A stretch of DNA of 64,000 nt. Source: Stenotrophomonas sp. UBA2629. Lineage in GTDB: Bacteria > Pseudomonadota > Gammaproteobacteria > Xanthomonadales > Xanthomonadaceae. The DNA is taken from contig DEOB01000012.1 of NCBI GenBank assembly GCA_002359895.1, forward strand, positions 165,281-229,280, given 5' to 3'. Made by a program: the position numbers and the translations under genes. This document shows positions 18,401 to 27,552 of this stretch, in pieces; positions within the stretch are counted from its first letter, which is position 1, and the number at the start of each line of letters is the position of its first letter. A model generated the notes under the pieces. That model ran no database searches, was not told the origin of the DNA, and saw nothing but the letters and a program-made list of their open reading frames with translations.

Positions 18401-19655
18401 CACCCGTGGTAAGCACGCTACTATCGCGCACTGTCATGCTGGAATCGCCTTCCACGTCCAGGCCATCTGCCCAATAACCATGGGTGATGATGGCAGTGTC
18501 GGTGACAAGAGCATCGCCGCCCTGCGAGGTGACCACACCGGCTGATCCAACCACGCCAGTACCGCGGCCACCGTTTATCTCGATGGTCGCACCATCGATG
18601 CGTGCGGTGCCGTTCGCGATCCACGCACCGCGGGAATTGTCGGCATTGGTCTGAATCAGAGTGCCTGCGCCGCTGCCATCACGACCGATTTCCAGGTGGC
18701 CACCGCTACTGACGCGCGCACCGTCGCTATTGATTCCGCTGGTGATGATTTGGCCGCCATTGAACACCACCACCCCACCACTTCCACTGGCTTGCACACC
18801 AACCGCCGTAGTGCCCATTGTGGAAATGTCCACGCCGTTGGCAACAATCATACTGTTGCCGCTGGAATGCAGAGCTGCGTTGAAGCTTCCGGTTGTCTCG
18901 ATGCGGGTATCTTCAATGTTGGCTTGAGCACCACTCGTAGCCAGCACGCCGGACGCATAGTCGCCCGCCGTCGTGATTGAGGAGCTACGCATCTCCAGAC
19001 TACCGCTGCCCAGAAGCACACCATAAGTCCTGTCACCGTCCGTGTGGATGTTCACACGCTCAGCACTAAGCTGGCCGCCATCATCTGCAAACATGCCAGA
19101 GGCGCCTGTTCCGTTTACATCGATGCGGCTATCGCTGACCTCCACACGGCTACCAGTATTGCGGGCGTCGACGCCGTGGCCGGCCGTGCCGCTGACCTGA
19201 ATGTCGCTGTTACGGACAGTAACCTGGCCACCGGAGAATGCGCCCATCCCGTGGGAGTCGGGGCCAGTGACAGTGATATCGACCACGTCAACTGTCAGCT
19301 GGCCGCTGTTGCGGGCCAGTCCACCACTAGCACTGGCACCATCAACCACAATGGAGCCGGTATTGAGCTCCACCTCGCTGCCAGAGCCATCCGCGAACAT
19401 GCCATTGGCGCGCAGCCCATGGGTCACCAAATCTGTATCGGTGGCTACGATGCTGCCACCATTGATGGCTTCCAATGCATGGGCATAATCGCCAAAGGTC
19501 TCAATGTGACCAGCGGAGACACCCAACTGGGTGCCGTCTGCGACCAGTCGATCTGAATCAGCTGCTTGAGCGGTAGCCAACGACATGCTCAATGCACCGG
19601 CTATCGCCAGGGAAAGAGCATGGCGAGATAGAAGTGGGGGCACAATCTTATTCAT
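15444..19655 (-). CDS. large type V autotransporter, outer-membrane barrel
   Basis: A 1403-residue secreted protein. A signal peptide (about 1-32, ending TAQAAD) is followed by a passenger of about 900 residues built from many degenerate ~24-residue repeats of the form 'DSxIxTxGxxAxGxxAxxGGxV', the pattern of a right-handed beta-helix. A pertactin-like junction, a Pro-rich linker with a Cys pair (PDPCELDPSAPGCTIGP), and a C-terminal autotransporter beta-barrel of about 270 residues ending in the aromatic YSW follow. The family exports its passenger to the cell surface, often for adhesion; the ligand is unknown. The ATG at 19655 has AGGTG upstream and is preferred over a GTG at 19667. Confidence 0.9.
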   Translation of the reverse strand: MNKIVPPLLSRHALSLAIAGALSMSLATAQAADSDRLVADGTQLGVSAGHIETFGDYAHALEAINGGSIVATDTDLVTHGLRANGMFADGSGSEVELNTGSIVVDGASASGGLARNSGQLTVDVVDITVTGPDSHGMGAFSGGQVTVRNSDIQVSGTAGHGVDARNTGSRVEVSDSRIDVNGTGASGMFADDGGQLSAERVNIHTDGDRTYGVLLGSGSLEMRSSSITTAGDYASGVLATSGAQANIEDTRIETTGSFNAALHSSGNSMIVANGVDISTMGTTAVGVQASGSGGVVVFNGGQIITSGINSDGARVSSGGHLEIGRDGSGAGTLIQTNADNSRGAWIANGTARIDGATIEINGGRGTGVVGSAGVVTSQGGDALVTDTAIITHGYWADGLDVEGDSSMTVRDSSVLTTGDSAKGAVAYGGNGSLLLDNVSIRTEGAGARGVVSSGVSAGLSSSVTMHGGSITTTGAGSIGAQSAAGAVMQLSQLSIDATATGVQAIGASRVDLSDVDVLTHEDYAHAVEATGAGATVTGSNIRATTEGDHAYGLRANNGGSVDVNGVTVNTEGSYAHGAVADTAGSSLTLSSADITTTGDVAMGGRAYDGGVVALTDVRLTTHGNGAYGLDAMGAGSHLQANNVRVETFGTNAGDTTASGVVAEWGGQVDIRSSQVVTHGGSSIGLLAQVAGNLGDADTVLNAANVQVLTEGDNAFGAMACSLVVGSGDGCASPIHSGAAVDGARAFLDLSDSRIETLGSGSHGLYAYGPAGASIIANGSSVLTRGDGAHGVVAEYDAGVELGDSHVRAEGIGAVGAHVIGSTLDMAGGTLVSVQDSAIRSDAGNINLSAAASISGGNGVFVEQVGDAATTVRMDDRVVAVGDVVFGSGATTGATSLNIDRASTWAGKTNGAVDDLQLANGSSWLMTGDSMVGQLLLNDSMIAFQAPDANDFKTLTVAGDFVSNGGTLLMNTVLGDDLSASDKLHVLGNTSGQANVAVNNVGGVGAQTMDGIQIIEVDGASNAEFNLSGRAVGGQYEYFLFKGGKTDPNDGDWYLRSELPPVVQPDPCELDPSAPGCTIGPVDPPPAPVLRPEIGAYLANQSVAVGMFQHAMHDRLGEPNLAERLKDDDKLGGVWARVTRNQIDYGVGEGQVDVSSDSSLLQIGSDIARWGQTSRGQIGVMAAAGQANSTATSALTGYAAKGKVDGVALGVYGNWFARPAEATGTYIDAWLQAGRYKNSVHGDGLVEERYDANTLTGSVEIGYAWKVFANETRAFYLEPQTQVVYTDYDGDDHIEANGTVVSVEQGGGLTTRVGLRAYGHAIGMEGNRVQPFVTANWYHHSKITSVAFDGEALEGGTPKDRYELKVGAQLQLDSGWTGWGHFSGQSGKDGYRDIGGQVGLKYSW

Positions 19656-20393
19656 GTAATGATTCACCTAAAGAAAAAAGGGCGCTCCCGACTCCCGGAG
19701 GGAACAGAGCCGGATCGCTACGCTCAGCGTCACTTTGACAAGCTCGCGACGTCATGCTGGCCGAGCGAAATTTACGGATTCCGCCCCGCCGCTCACATGC
19801 AACTAGTTTCAAATGTCGCGATGCATTGATATCTATTCATGTCGCGTACGGGCAGCTCGGATACGTATTTCATGATTGATAAGCACGGCCCATCGCATAC
19901 AGTTTTCTTGCTGCCGTGATCGGTTTCGAAGTCCGCTTTCTCTGGCTAATCACCGATCACTGCGAGGATGCCGAAGGGCGATCTATTTGCTCGGGATCCG
20001 ATGCAACTCGCGCCAAGGCACTGCGACGCTGTGTTTCGCGCTACACCCAGTTCAATTGGATGACCCTTCCGAGCCCAGCCACTTCTGTTCCGGCTGACGC
20101 CGCTTTCCGGGCTGGGTTATGAAGGAGTTGCATCGCGGCCAGAATCGTCGCCTTGCACTTGGATAAGCACGTCTCTCGGCTCCCATATTCGCGAGTTCTT
20201 CTCGCATCAAGGCCGGATCACGACGAGCCTTACGGGCGTCTCGCGCCAGGAGTATTCACTGACGGCCGGCACGCTGCGGGTAAGGGGAGTCCCGCAACGC
20301 AAAGGGTAAGCGTCACCAACTAGTGCGACGTAACCTTATCTGGGTGTTTGGCGATGTACGGCAGCTACTGGAAGACATCGCACTACGACTACA
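19656..20393. other. long intergenic region upstream of the autotransporter
   Basis: About 740 bases lie between the start of the autotransporter and the 3' end of the GGDEF/EAL gene. The part nearest the autotransporter is AT-rich and should hold its promoter. Short open frames at 19916-20122 (plus) and in the minus strand near 20140-20250 have some coding character, but none matches a family I know. Decayed coding sequence is possible. Confidence 0.4.
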
Positions 20394-21905
20394 TCAGCTC
20401 TCCAACAGCTGATTCAGCGCATCACTTGCTTCGTTATGCTTGGTGATCAGCGCTGGCACCTCAGCCGCCCGCACCGGGCGGCTGATCAGATAGCCCTGAA
20501 TCACATCACAATTCATTTCAGCCAAGAGCGCTTGTTGTTCTTCAGTTTCAACGCCTTCAGCAACTACCTGCAATCCCACGGCCTTGGCCAGGCCGATGAT
20601 CGCTCTGACAATGGCCTCGCTCTCCGAGCACTCAGCAATGTCGCTGATGAAACTACGATCCACCTTCAACTCCTGAACGGGGAAGCGTTTCAGGTGCGAC
20701 AAGCTCGAGTAACCGACACCGAAGTCATCCAGCGAGATTCGCACACCGGCAGCAGAAAGCTTACGCAACGTCATCAGGCTCAATTCTGCGTTGCGCATGG
20801 CGCCAGATTCGGTGATCTCGATATACAGATCTTCCGGATCCAGATCGTTTCGTTCCAAAGCATCGAGCACATCCACGTAGAACGAAGCCGCGTTGATCTG
20901 AAAGACGGAGGCATTCACCGAGACGCACCAATCCACCACACTCTCACTCCGCCATTGCTGCATCTGACTGCACGCCTCGTTGAGCACCCAGCGGCCGATA
21001 TCCACAATCATTCCCGTCTTCTCGGCCAACGAGATGAAATGATCCGGAGGTACCTGCCCGTGCTCAGGATGGTTCCAGCGCAACAGTGCTTCCAGGCCCA
21101 TCACCCGCCCGCTCTGAAGATCCAGTTTTGGCTGGTACAGCAGGAAGAACTCGTTCTCGCGCAAGGCGCGGCGCAGGTCCCCCACCATCAACTCGACCTC
21201 CGAAACGCTTGCCCCCATCAGCACGTCGAACACCGCGTAGCGGTTTCGCCCTAGATCCTTGGCCTCCGCCAAGGCTGCGACGGCCTGGGTCAACAAGCGA
21301 CTACGCTGACCGCCAGCGATGGTCTCCATGGCAACTCCGACGCTGACGGAAATTTCGATCTCTTTGTCATCCATGACAAATGGCCGGCGCATCTCTTGCA
21401 TCAGGCGCTTGGCGATGGTCTTTGCCTGTCCCAGCTCTTCGACCTCGGCGATGATCGCGAATTCGTCACCGGCCAGCCGTACCACCATATTCTCGATGCG
21501 GACGGCTGACCGGATGCGCACGGCAATGGCCTTCAGAAGTTCATCGCCGAAAGCATGACCATAGAGTTGGTTGATGGCGCTGAAGCCATCCACGCCGATC
21601 ACCAGCACGGCCTTGTACGCACCCTGCCCGCGCAGCCCACGCAATTGCTGCTCCAGCAGAAGGCGCCCCGGCAATGCGGTCAAACGATCCTGCATGGCCC
21701 CAGGTATAGGTACCTGTGCCTGCATGGGTTGCTTCGATGATATCCCCATGAGCACGGCCCACTGCTCAAGCTGTGCAGTGCGTTGCAGATACATCAGGAA
21801 CAATGGGAAGCCCAGCACAAGCGTAAATACCAGGCTGCTGGCCAGCATCGCCAGCAAGCCGCTGTCGAGCTTCGGTATGAGGCTATACGTGACATTCGCA
21901 ATCAT
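20394..21905 (-). CDS. GGDEF-EAL cyclic-di-GMP signalling protein
   Basis: A 503-residue protein with one N-terminal membrane helix (about 12-38), a GGDEF domain (about 70-230) and an EAL domain (about 245-490). The cyclase signature is AGDEF rather than GGDEF (VVRLAGDEFAII), a change tolerated in some active enzymes. The EAL domain keeps EALLRW, the DDFGVGYSSL loop and the GVETEEQ motif, so phosphodiesterase activity is likely. The family makes or degrades cyclic di-GMP and controls motility and biofilm. No sensory domain is present apart from the membrane segment. Confidence 0.9.
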   Translation of the reverse strand: MIANVTYSLIPKLDSGLLAMLASSLVFTLVLGFPLFLMYLQRTAQLEQWAVLMGISSKQPMQAQVPIPGAMQDRLTALPGRLLLEQQLRGLRGQGAYKAVLVIGVDGFSAINQLYGHAFGDELLKAIAVRIRSAVRIENMVVRLAGDEFAIIAEVEELGQAKTIAKRLMQEMRRPFVMDDKEIEISVSVGVAMETIAGGQRSRLLTQAVAALAEAKDLGRNRYAVFDVLMGASVSEVELMVGDLRRALRENEFFLLYQPKLDLQSGRVMGLEALLRWNHPEHGQVPPDHFISLAEKTGMIVDIGRWVLNEACSQMQQWRSESVVDWCVSVNASVFQINAASFYVDVLDALERNDLDPEDLYIEITESGAMRNAELSLMTLRKLSAAGVRISLDDFGVGYSSLSHLKRFPVQELKVDRSFISDIAECSESEAIVRAIIGLAKAVGLQVVAEGVETEEQQALLAEMNCDVIQGYLISRPVRAAEVPALITKHNEASDALNQLLES

Positions 21906-21974
21906 CTTGACGTCCCTGCTGGACCACCCGTATGGGAGTGGGTTTCATTTTTCCGCCTGTCAGCGCGGAGCTGA

Positions 21975-21991
21975 ATACAACAAGTACGAAA
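21975..21991 (-). repeat. 17-bp direct repeat, copy 1
   Basis: The sequence ATACAACAAGTACGAAA is repeated exactly at 23846-23862 in the same orientation. This copy lies 15 bases beyond the stop of the DUF389 gene. The two copies enclose that gene and a small helical gene. Confidence 0.8.
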
Positions 21992-22005
21992 CCTCGCTCC
22001 CGTTG

Positions 22006-23340
22006 TCAGTTGGCGGCAGTGATGGGCGATTCCTCCTGCGCACGTACCACCACCGTCCATCCAGGCATCTGACCCTGAAGATGGGCTTCCAGCGCCAGGA
22101 CTGCTTTGTGTTCCGGCATGAGTGGGCCATGGGGTCGCACCACGACGATATGCTCGTGCTCGGCAACCTCCACCGACACCAGATTCGCGAGTAGCTGCTG
22201 CGTGATGGCATCCGTGCTGGCCTGCTCCAGGATGATGCGTTGGGCATCGGCGCTCAGGCGTGCTTCGATGGATGCGACTTGCCCGCGGATGCGATCGATA
22301 TCGGCCATGCCGTTCTGGAGGCTGTCATTGGCTTCCAGGCTTTGATGCAGCTCAACCTGCACCTCCCTACCGAGCTTGGCCTGAATCTGCTTTTGAATTT
22401 CGTTTTTTGCCATCGGTAGGTAATGCGGCACGAAGGCCACGACATTGAAGATCGGTACCTGCCCGCTGTGATCCACATGAAAACTGTCAATGGCACCACC
22501 GTTGCGAGAAAGATAGGCCTCCGTCTCGACCCTGCCGCCATTGCCTATCCACGTAGACGCCGCAATATCCCGCAGCGCGATACCCAGCGGAACGGCAAGT
22601 ACCAGGAATGTCATTGCGATCAATACTGCCTGCCAGGCCGTACTCTGCGAAGAGTTCTGCATCCCAAAGCCGTACCACTTGGCGACCAGTGTGACGCTCA
22701 AGGCAATGGCCAACAGATTGGTCATGAACAGGAAAAACGCGTTGCCTGCAATGGCCATACTGCCGACGGCCAAGCCATAGCCCACCACTGCCAATGGCGG
22801 CATCAGCGCAGTGGCGATGGCCACGCCCACGATGGTTTCGCCTTTGCGGGTAATGGCCGCGTAGGCTCCCGCCAGCCCGGAGAACACGGCAACCATCAAG
22901 TCAAAAAGCGTGGGCCGTGTCCGCGCCAGAATCTCACTGGTGGCCTCGCGAATGGGTGACGCCTTCACAATCAAGTAGGACATCAGCAACGCGACGAGCG
23001 TACCGATCACGAGCGCGATCAATGCACGACGCATCATCCGGAAGTCGATGACACACAGCGAGAAGCCCAGCTGCATGATCGGCCCCATCAGCGGGGAGAT
23101 AAGCATCGCGCCGATCACAACCGCTGCCGAGGACTGCAGAAGCCCAAGGATCGCGATACCGCAGGACATCGTAGCCATGAACAGATAACGCGGGGTTGCA
23201 GCGCCGCCCTCAAGTACATCGGCCATCACCGCATCGTGTTCGACACGGTTGATGATGTGATCGCCCCGCCACTTGCTGGCCAGGGATATCAGAGGGGTCT
23301 GGAATCGGGACATGGGGGAAAGACTCACATGCGCAAGCAT
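22006..23340 (-). CDS. DUF389 (TIGR00341-type) membrane protein
   Basis: A protein of about 444 residues. After a short cytoplasmic N-terminus it has six or more hydrophobic helices, including the conserved block SSAAVVIGAMLISPLMGPI and a second block IATALMPPLAVVGYGLA that define the DUF389 family. The C-terminal 180 residues are soluble and mixed alpha/beta, probably periplasmic. The function of the family is unknown. ATG at 23340 is chosen because GGTGAGG lies five bases upstream; GTG at 23346 and ATG at 23313 are alternatives. Start and ribosome site lie inside a strong dyad. Confidence 0.85.
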   Translation of the reverse strand: MLAHVSLSPMSRFQTPLISLASKWRGDHIINRVEHDAVMADVLEGGAATPRYLFMATMSCGIAILGLLQSSAAVVIGAMLISPLMGPIMQLGFSLCVIDFRMMRRALIALVIGTLVALLMSYLIVKASPIREATSEILARTRPTLFDLMVAVFSGLAGAYAAITRKGETIVGVAIATALMPPLAVVGYGLAVGSMAIAGNAFFLFMTNLLAIALSVTLVAKWYGFGMQNSSQSTAWQAVLIAMTFLVLAVPLGIALRDIAASTWIGNGGRVETEAYLSRNGGAIDSFHVDHSGQVPIFNVVAFVPHYLPMAKNEIQKQIQAKLGREVQVELHQSLEANDSLQNGMADIDRIRGQVASIEARLSADAQRIILEQASTDAITQQLLANLVSVEVAEHEHIVVVRPHGPLMPEHKAVLALEAHLQGQMPGWTVVVRAQEESPITAAN

Positions 23341-23368
23341 CGACACCTCACCAAGTGAGGCATCGATG
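23338..23368 (-). promoter_or_regulatory. dyad covering the ribosome site and start codon of the DUF389 gene
   Basis: The 31-bp dyad pairs CATCGA with TCGATG and CCTCAC with GTGAGG around a three-base loop, with one CA/CA internal mismatch. On the minus-strand transcript the 3' arm holds the ribosome site GGTGAGG and the ATG. The fold would hide both, so translation could be controlled; a DNA-level operator is also possible. Confidence 0.5.
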
Positions 23369-23450
23369 GGGCTGAAGGTGTGGGAAGGAGTGTCGCCCCT
23401 TCCAGTGCGTCGGCGCCGGCTAGACCGGCGAGCGCGTCGTACGCTGAGCG

Positions 23451-23771
23451 CTAGCTACGCGAGCGCTGTAACGTCGTGCAAGGTGTCTCGGGAGACCGTC
23501 GCAACCCCATCCGCTCGATATCCAGTGCGAGCAGCAACTCCACGTTGTCCAAACCGTCACGGATGCGTGTGTTGCCACGGTCGTCGTCATGACCATGATC
23601 CAGGTGAGCTTCCAACAGCGCTGCCAGCAAAGGGTAGAGCACCTCGGCCTCGATGCATGCCGCCTCCCTCAATAGCTGGGCCAAAGCGGCGCGACGAGGT
23701 GCAGTGGTCACTTCCTTGGAGGTGGAAGCTATAGTAGAAGCAGCGTTTCGGAGGGCGAACACGTTGTTCAT
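23451..23771 (-). CDS. small helical protein, possibly hemerythrin (HHE)-like
   Basis: A 106-residue soluble protein that appears all-helical. The stretch ACIEAEVLYPLLAALLEAHLDHGHDDD resembles the IEEEIFYPAL helix of hemerythrin HHE proteins, but the family's other His/Glu ligands are not all visible, so the call is tentative. GAGAG precedes the ATG. It sits upstream of the DUF389 gene on the same strand. Confidence 0.45.
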   Translation of the reverse strand: MNNVFALRNAASTIASTSKEVTTAPRRAALAQLLREAACIEAEVLYPLLAALLEAHLDHGHDDDRGNTRIRDGLDNVELLLALDIERMGLRRSPETPCTTLQRSRS

Positions 23772-23845
23772 GAAGACTCTCGCCTGCGCTGATGGCGCGC
23801 TGTGGGACGGGATCTAGACTCTGCCGTCGCCGGGGCGGCTGTCCC

Positions 23846-23862
23846 ATACAACAAGTACGAAA
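23846..23862 (-). repeat. 17-bp direct repeat, copy 2
   Basis: Identical to 21975-21991. This copy begins four bases beyond the stop of the hybrid histidine kinase gene, so both copies lie immediately 3' of a minus-strand gene. Confidence 0.8.
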
Positions 23863-23866
23863 TTGC

Positions 23867-26800
23867 TCAACTTTGCAGCTCCTTCAGATACTGCATCACC
23901 GCCGTACGGAACGTAGTCCATTCCTCGTCGTGGGCAACGATGCCGTCTGCTTCAACTGCCACCTGCAGCTCGCGTGCCCAGTCCGCATCATCTTCGGCCC
24001 CTACAGCCCCCAGTCCACCAGCAATGCGATGTAGACGGTCTGCACAGGCCGCGTCATCTTGCGCGGCTATGGCTACATCCATCGCCTGCAGATCCTCCTG
24101 CGTGGTGGCAACGATGCTGACGATCATGCGATCCGCCACCTGCATCGAGCCAAACCTGGCAATCAGCGCCTCGCGCGCGGAGATTTTCTGCATGACAGGT
24201 GCGCGCGAGTCGGGCACTTTCACCTGCACGGGTAAATCACCGCCCTGCCCTTCATCACGGTGATCTCCGGCGTGCTCGGCATCCTCCTGCAACCAGCGGA
24301 TCAGCGCCTGCCGCAGCGTCACCAGCGGCACGGGCTTGGCAAGGAAATCATCCATCCCGGCCTCCTGGCAGCGCCGCGCTTCCTCATCCAGCGCACTGGC
24401 AGTGAGCGCGATGATCGGCATGCGCTTGCGATGGGGATTACTGGCTTCCATGCGACGAATCTCACGCGTCATCTCGTAGCCATCCATGCTCGGCATGCGG
24501 CAATCGGTGATGATCAGGTCGAAATTACCTTTGGCCAACATCGCCAGCGCGGCCAAACCATCACCTGCCACCTCGTGCTTGAGGCCCAATTGCTGCATCC
24601 GCCAGCGCATCAGATCCTGATTGGTAGGATGGTCTTCCACGATCAGGACATTCTGCTGACGCAATGCCAGTGGCAACAGCACGGTCTCGCTCGGCACTGC
24701 GGTAGCGGCGACATCGGCATCGGCTGCTGCAGTAGGCAGCCACACGGTCAGCGACACTTCGGTTCCCTCACCCAGCGCACTCCGAAGTTCCAACTGTCCA
24801 TCCATCAACTCAGCCAATCGTTGGCAGATGCTCAAGCCCAAACCGGTACCACCATAGCGACGGGTGGTAGATGCCTCGGCCTGCATGAAGGGACTGAACA
24901 GATACGTCTGCTGCTCCTCCGAGATACCGATACCGGTGTCACGTATCGTCAGTCGTATGCGTTGCGCCCCCGGCCGTTCCTCCAGCAGGTCGAGCAGAAT
25001 GTTGACCCGACCCTGCGCAGTGAACTTGATCGCATTGCTCAGCAGATTGAACAGCACTTGGCGCAGGCGGATGCCATCGGCCATGTGGTGCTGGGCCACG
25101 CGTGGATCGATGCGGTTGCTCAGCAGCAGTCCTTTGGCGGTTGCCTGCGTCATCAGCATCTGCTGAGTATTATCGATCGTCCGCCGCAGACTGATCGGCG
25201 TGGCCTCCAACACCAACGCGCCGGCCTCCATCTTGGAGAAATCCAAAATGTCGTCGAGGATCTGCCGCAGCATCTGTGCTGAGTCCTCGATGGTTGCCAG
25301 CACACGGCGCTGCTCCCTGTCGAGCCCGGTATGGGCAAGGATCTCAAGCATCCCCAGGACACCACTCATCGGCGTGCGAATTTCATGGCTCATGGTGGCC
25401 AGAAAGCTTGCCTTGGCTTCTGTGGCCTGTTCGGCCGAGGCTTTGGCGGCTTCAAGCGCCTGCGCTTGCGCGCGGACCTGGGTGACATCAATCCAGTAGC
25501 CACTCCACTGCAAACTGCCGTCGTCGGCATGGTGTGGCTGGGCGCGCGAGCGGATCCAACGCCAGCCATCTTCGGACCGCACTCGGAAATCCAAAACAAT
25601 GTTATCGACCGCCGCCGCTGCACGCTCCACCTCTGTCGCAAGCAGCGGCTGATCTTCTGGGTGCACGCGCGAAAAAAGCTCGCGCTCATTGCGTATCGCC
25701 TGCTCCACCTCAAGACCAAACAGCGATGGCATGTCGCCTGCGATATATGAAAACGAAAGTTGCCCCTCTGGACTGCGCTGGACCTGATAGACCACGGCCG
25801 GCAGGTTTCCGGTGACCTCTGCCAGTCGCTTCTCGATCAACCTCCGCTGCTCCACCTCCCGCCGCAGGCGTATGTGTCCTACGGCGTGTACTACACCGGC
25901 AGTCAGCAGTACCAGCGCCAGCGGGATGGCCCACTTCAAGAAGATCTGCCAATCGAATCCCGTTCGATACTCCACCGCCATCCAGTCGGTCCGGATGGCC
26001 TCGCGCTCGCGTGGCGTCATGCTCATCAGCATGCGGTCAAATGCCGAAGCAAGCGCTGCATGCTGCGGCCGTACCGCCAATGCCAACCGATCCTCGACCC
26101 CTGCCGGTGCCGCTATATGCAGTTCGCCCGAGTAGCGATCCCGTAGAAACCGATCCACCACCGCGAGGTTGCCGATATACGCATCTGCCCGTCCCGAGCG
26201 CACCCGTTCCAAGCCATCCTGAGCTGTGGCAACTTCCACGACGACTACATCGGGTGCCTGCGCCCGCAACAAGGAACCCAGTCTCTCTGGGTCAGAAAGC
26301 GCCACCCGGCTCCCATTGAGATCGCTCATGTCCAACACGCGACCACTGTTATCTCTCACCACGATCACATTGGACACGGTCAGAAATGGCTGGCTGAACA
26401 CCCAATCGTCGCCGAACGCCGTCGTGTCATTAGGGACACCGATCACCGCGTCGAGCCTGCCGTCGCGCATGGCATCGCGGATTGCCCGCCAGCTATCCAA
26501 CGGCAACAGCTTGAGTTTGTCAGCGCCAACGGCATGGAAATATTCCAGATACTCCCCGGCAATGCCACTGGGCTGGCCTTCCTCATCAATAAAGGAGATG
26601 GGCGCCCACCTCGGCGCGAAGCCGATAGACAGTGGTTGCGCCAATGCCTTGCGTTCACTGGCAGTCAGGGCCAGCTTTCCACTGCCGAGCCAATTCAACG
26701 GCGGCAGCCATTGCGCTCGGATTGCGTGACTACGTGCCTCCGGGATTGATGTCAGTGCCAGGTCCAATACCTCGGCCAGCGTCTGCTTTGCATTGGGTAC

Positions 26801-27484
26801 GCCAAAGTGCAGCGAATCCAGCGGCATGTCGCTCGGCCGCAGCAGACCGATACGGGGAATGCCGGTCTCTGCGATCAACGCGGTAGCCACATAAGCATTG
26901 CCCAGGTACACGTCGGCGTGACCATCGGAGACCATCTGCAGCGCCTCCAAAGTCGTCAGGGCCTGCACATGCTGGGCTGCGGGGTATCGCTCCCGAGCGC
27001 TGTCCGAGAACGCAAAATCGCGCTCTGTCACTACCCGCAGGCCCTCCAGGCCGGCATCTCGTGCTGCGCGGCTGTCCTGAAGGCGGCTTACCAGCGCGAC
27101 AGGAGCTTCGGCGTACTCGCGGGTGAAGACCATGCATCGCGTGCGCTCGGCGGTAAGCGCGACATCCATCACAATATCCACCTCACCCGAGCAGGCGGCC
27201 TGCAGCACGTCGGCCCAACTGGCGTAGCGACGGGTGGTCACTTTGAGCCCCAGCTGGTTGGTCGCCTCGACAAGGTAATCGTAGGTCAGACCCTCCGGTT
27301 GGCCATTCTCAACGCGCTCAAAGGGCAGCCAGAGGTTGTCGTACAATCCGACCGTCACCGTGGGATGGGCCTTGAGCCAAGCGCGTTGCGACGGCGACAA
27401 CGGCAAGACTTCCTCTTGGGCGAGCGCAGGTACCGCCAGCACTACGGCCAGGCACAGCAAGAAACCCCGGAGGTAAAAATGCAT
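23867..27484 (-). CDS. BvgS-like hybrid sensor histidine kinase
   Basis: A 1205-residue unorthodox kinase. In order: signal peptide, two periplasmic solute-binding (SBP_bac_3, Venus flytrap) domains at about 35-250 and 265-500, one transmembrane helix near 525, a PAS domain (about 570-680), HisKA with the phospho-accepting His in MSHEIRTPMSGVLG, a HATPase domain (GTGLGLSICQRL), a receiver domain with Asp in DLIITDCRMPS, and an HPt domain with His in DRLHRIAGGLGAVG. All four phosphorelay elements appear intact. The ATG at 27484 starts the signal peptide (MHFYLRGFLLC). The divergent response regulator 68 bases away is the likely partner. The ligand is unknown. Confidence 0.92.
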   Translation of the reverse strand: MHFYLRGFLLCLAVVLAVPALAQEEVLPLSPSQRAWLKAHPTVTVGLYDNLWLPFERVENGQPEGLTYDYLVEATNQLGLKVTTRRYASWADVLQAACSGEVDIVMDVALTAERTRCMVFTREYAEAPVALVSRLQDSRAARDAGLEGLRVVTERDFAFSDSARERYPAAQHVQALTTLEALQMVSDGHADVYLGNAYVATALIAETGIPRIGLLRPSDMPLDSLHFGVPNAKQTLAEVLDLALTSIPEARSHAIRAQWLPPLNWLGSGKLALTASERKALAQPLSIGFAPRWAPISFIDEEGQPSGIAGEYLEYFHAVGADKLKLLPLDSWRAIRDAMRDGRLDAVIGVPNDTTAFGDDWVFSQPFLTVSNVIVVRDNSGRVLDMSDLNGSRVALSDPERLGSLLRAQAPDVVVVEVATAQDGLERVRSGRADAYIGNLAVVDRFLRDRYSGELHIAAPAGVEDRLALAVRPQHAALASAFDRMLMSMTPREREAIRTDWMAVEYRTGFDWQIFLKWAIPLALVLLTAGVVHAVGHIRLRREVEQRRLIEKRLAEVTGNLPAVVYQVQRSPEGQLSFSYIAGDMPSLFGLEVEQAIRNERELFSRVHPEDQPLLATEVERAAAAVDNIVLDFRVRSEDGWRWIRSRAQPHHADDGSLQWSGYWIDVTQVRAQAQALEAAKASAEQATEAKASFLATMSHEIRTPMSGVLGMLEILAHTGLDREQRRVLATIEDSAQMLRQILDDILDFSKMEAGALVLEATPISLRRTIDNTQQMLMTQATAKGLLLSNRIDPRVAQHHMADGIRLRQVLFNLLSNAIKFTAQGRVNILLDLLEERPGAQRIRLTIRDTGIGISEEQQTYLFSPFMQAEASTTRRYGGTGLGLSICQRLAELMDGQLELRSALGEGTEVSLTVWLPTAAADADVAATAVPSETVLLPLALRQQNVLIVEDHPTNQDLMRWRMQQLGLKHEVAGDGLAALAMLAKGNFDLIITDCRMPSMDGYEMTREIRRMEASNPHRKRMPIIALTASALDEEARRCQEAGMDDFLAKPVPLVTLRQALIRWLQEDAEHAGDHRDEGQGGDLPVQVKVPDSRAPVMQKISAREALIARFGSMQVADRMIVSIVATTQEDLQAMDVAIAAQDDAACADRLHRIAGGLGAVGAEDDADWARELQVAVEADGIVAHDEEWTTFRTAVMQYLKELQS

Positions 27485-27552
27485 ATGCACCCAACACGAT
27501 CTCCCCACAGCAGTCCGTCCCATCCATCCACCTATTGATTCGATACTAATCC

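Noticed and set aside
16000..19600. Repeated pattern that might suggest a CRISPR or DNA repeat array
   Set aside because: The repeats are degenerate, about 72 bp, and stay in frame as protein repeats of the autotransporter passenger. No CRISPR array was seen anywhere in the window.
20323..20412. Short GTG frame of 29 codons on the plus strand
   Set aside because: It overlaps the 3' end of the GGDEF/EAL gene and has no ribosome site.
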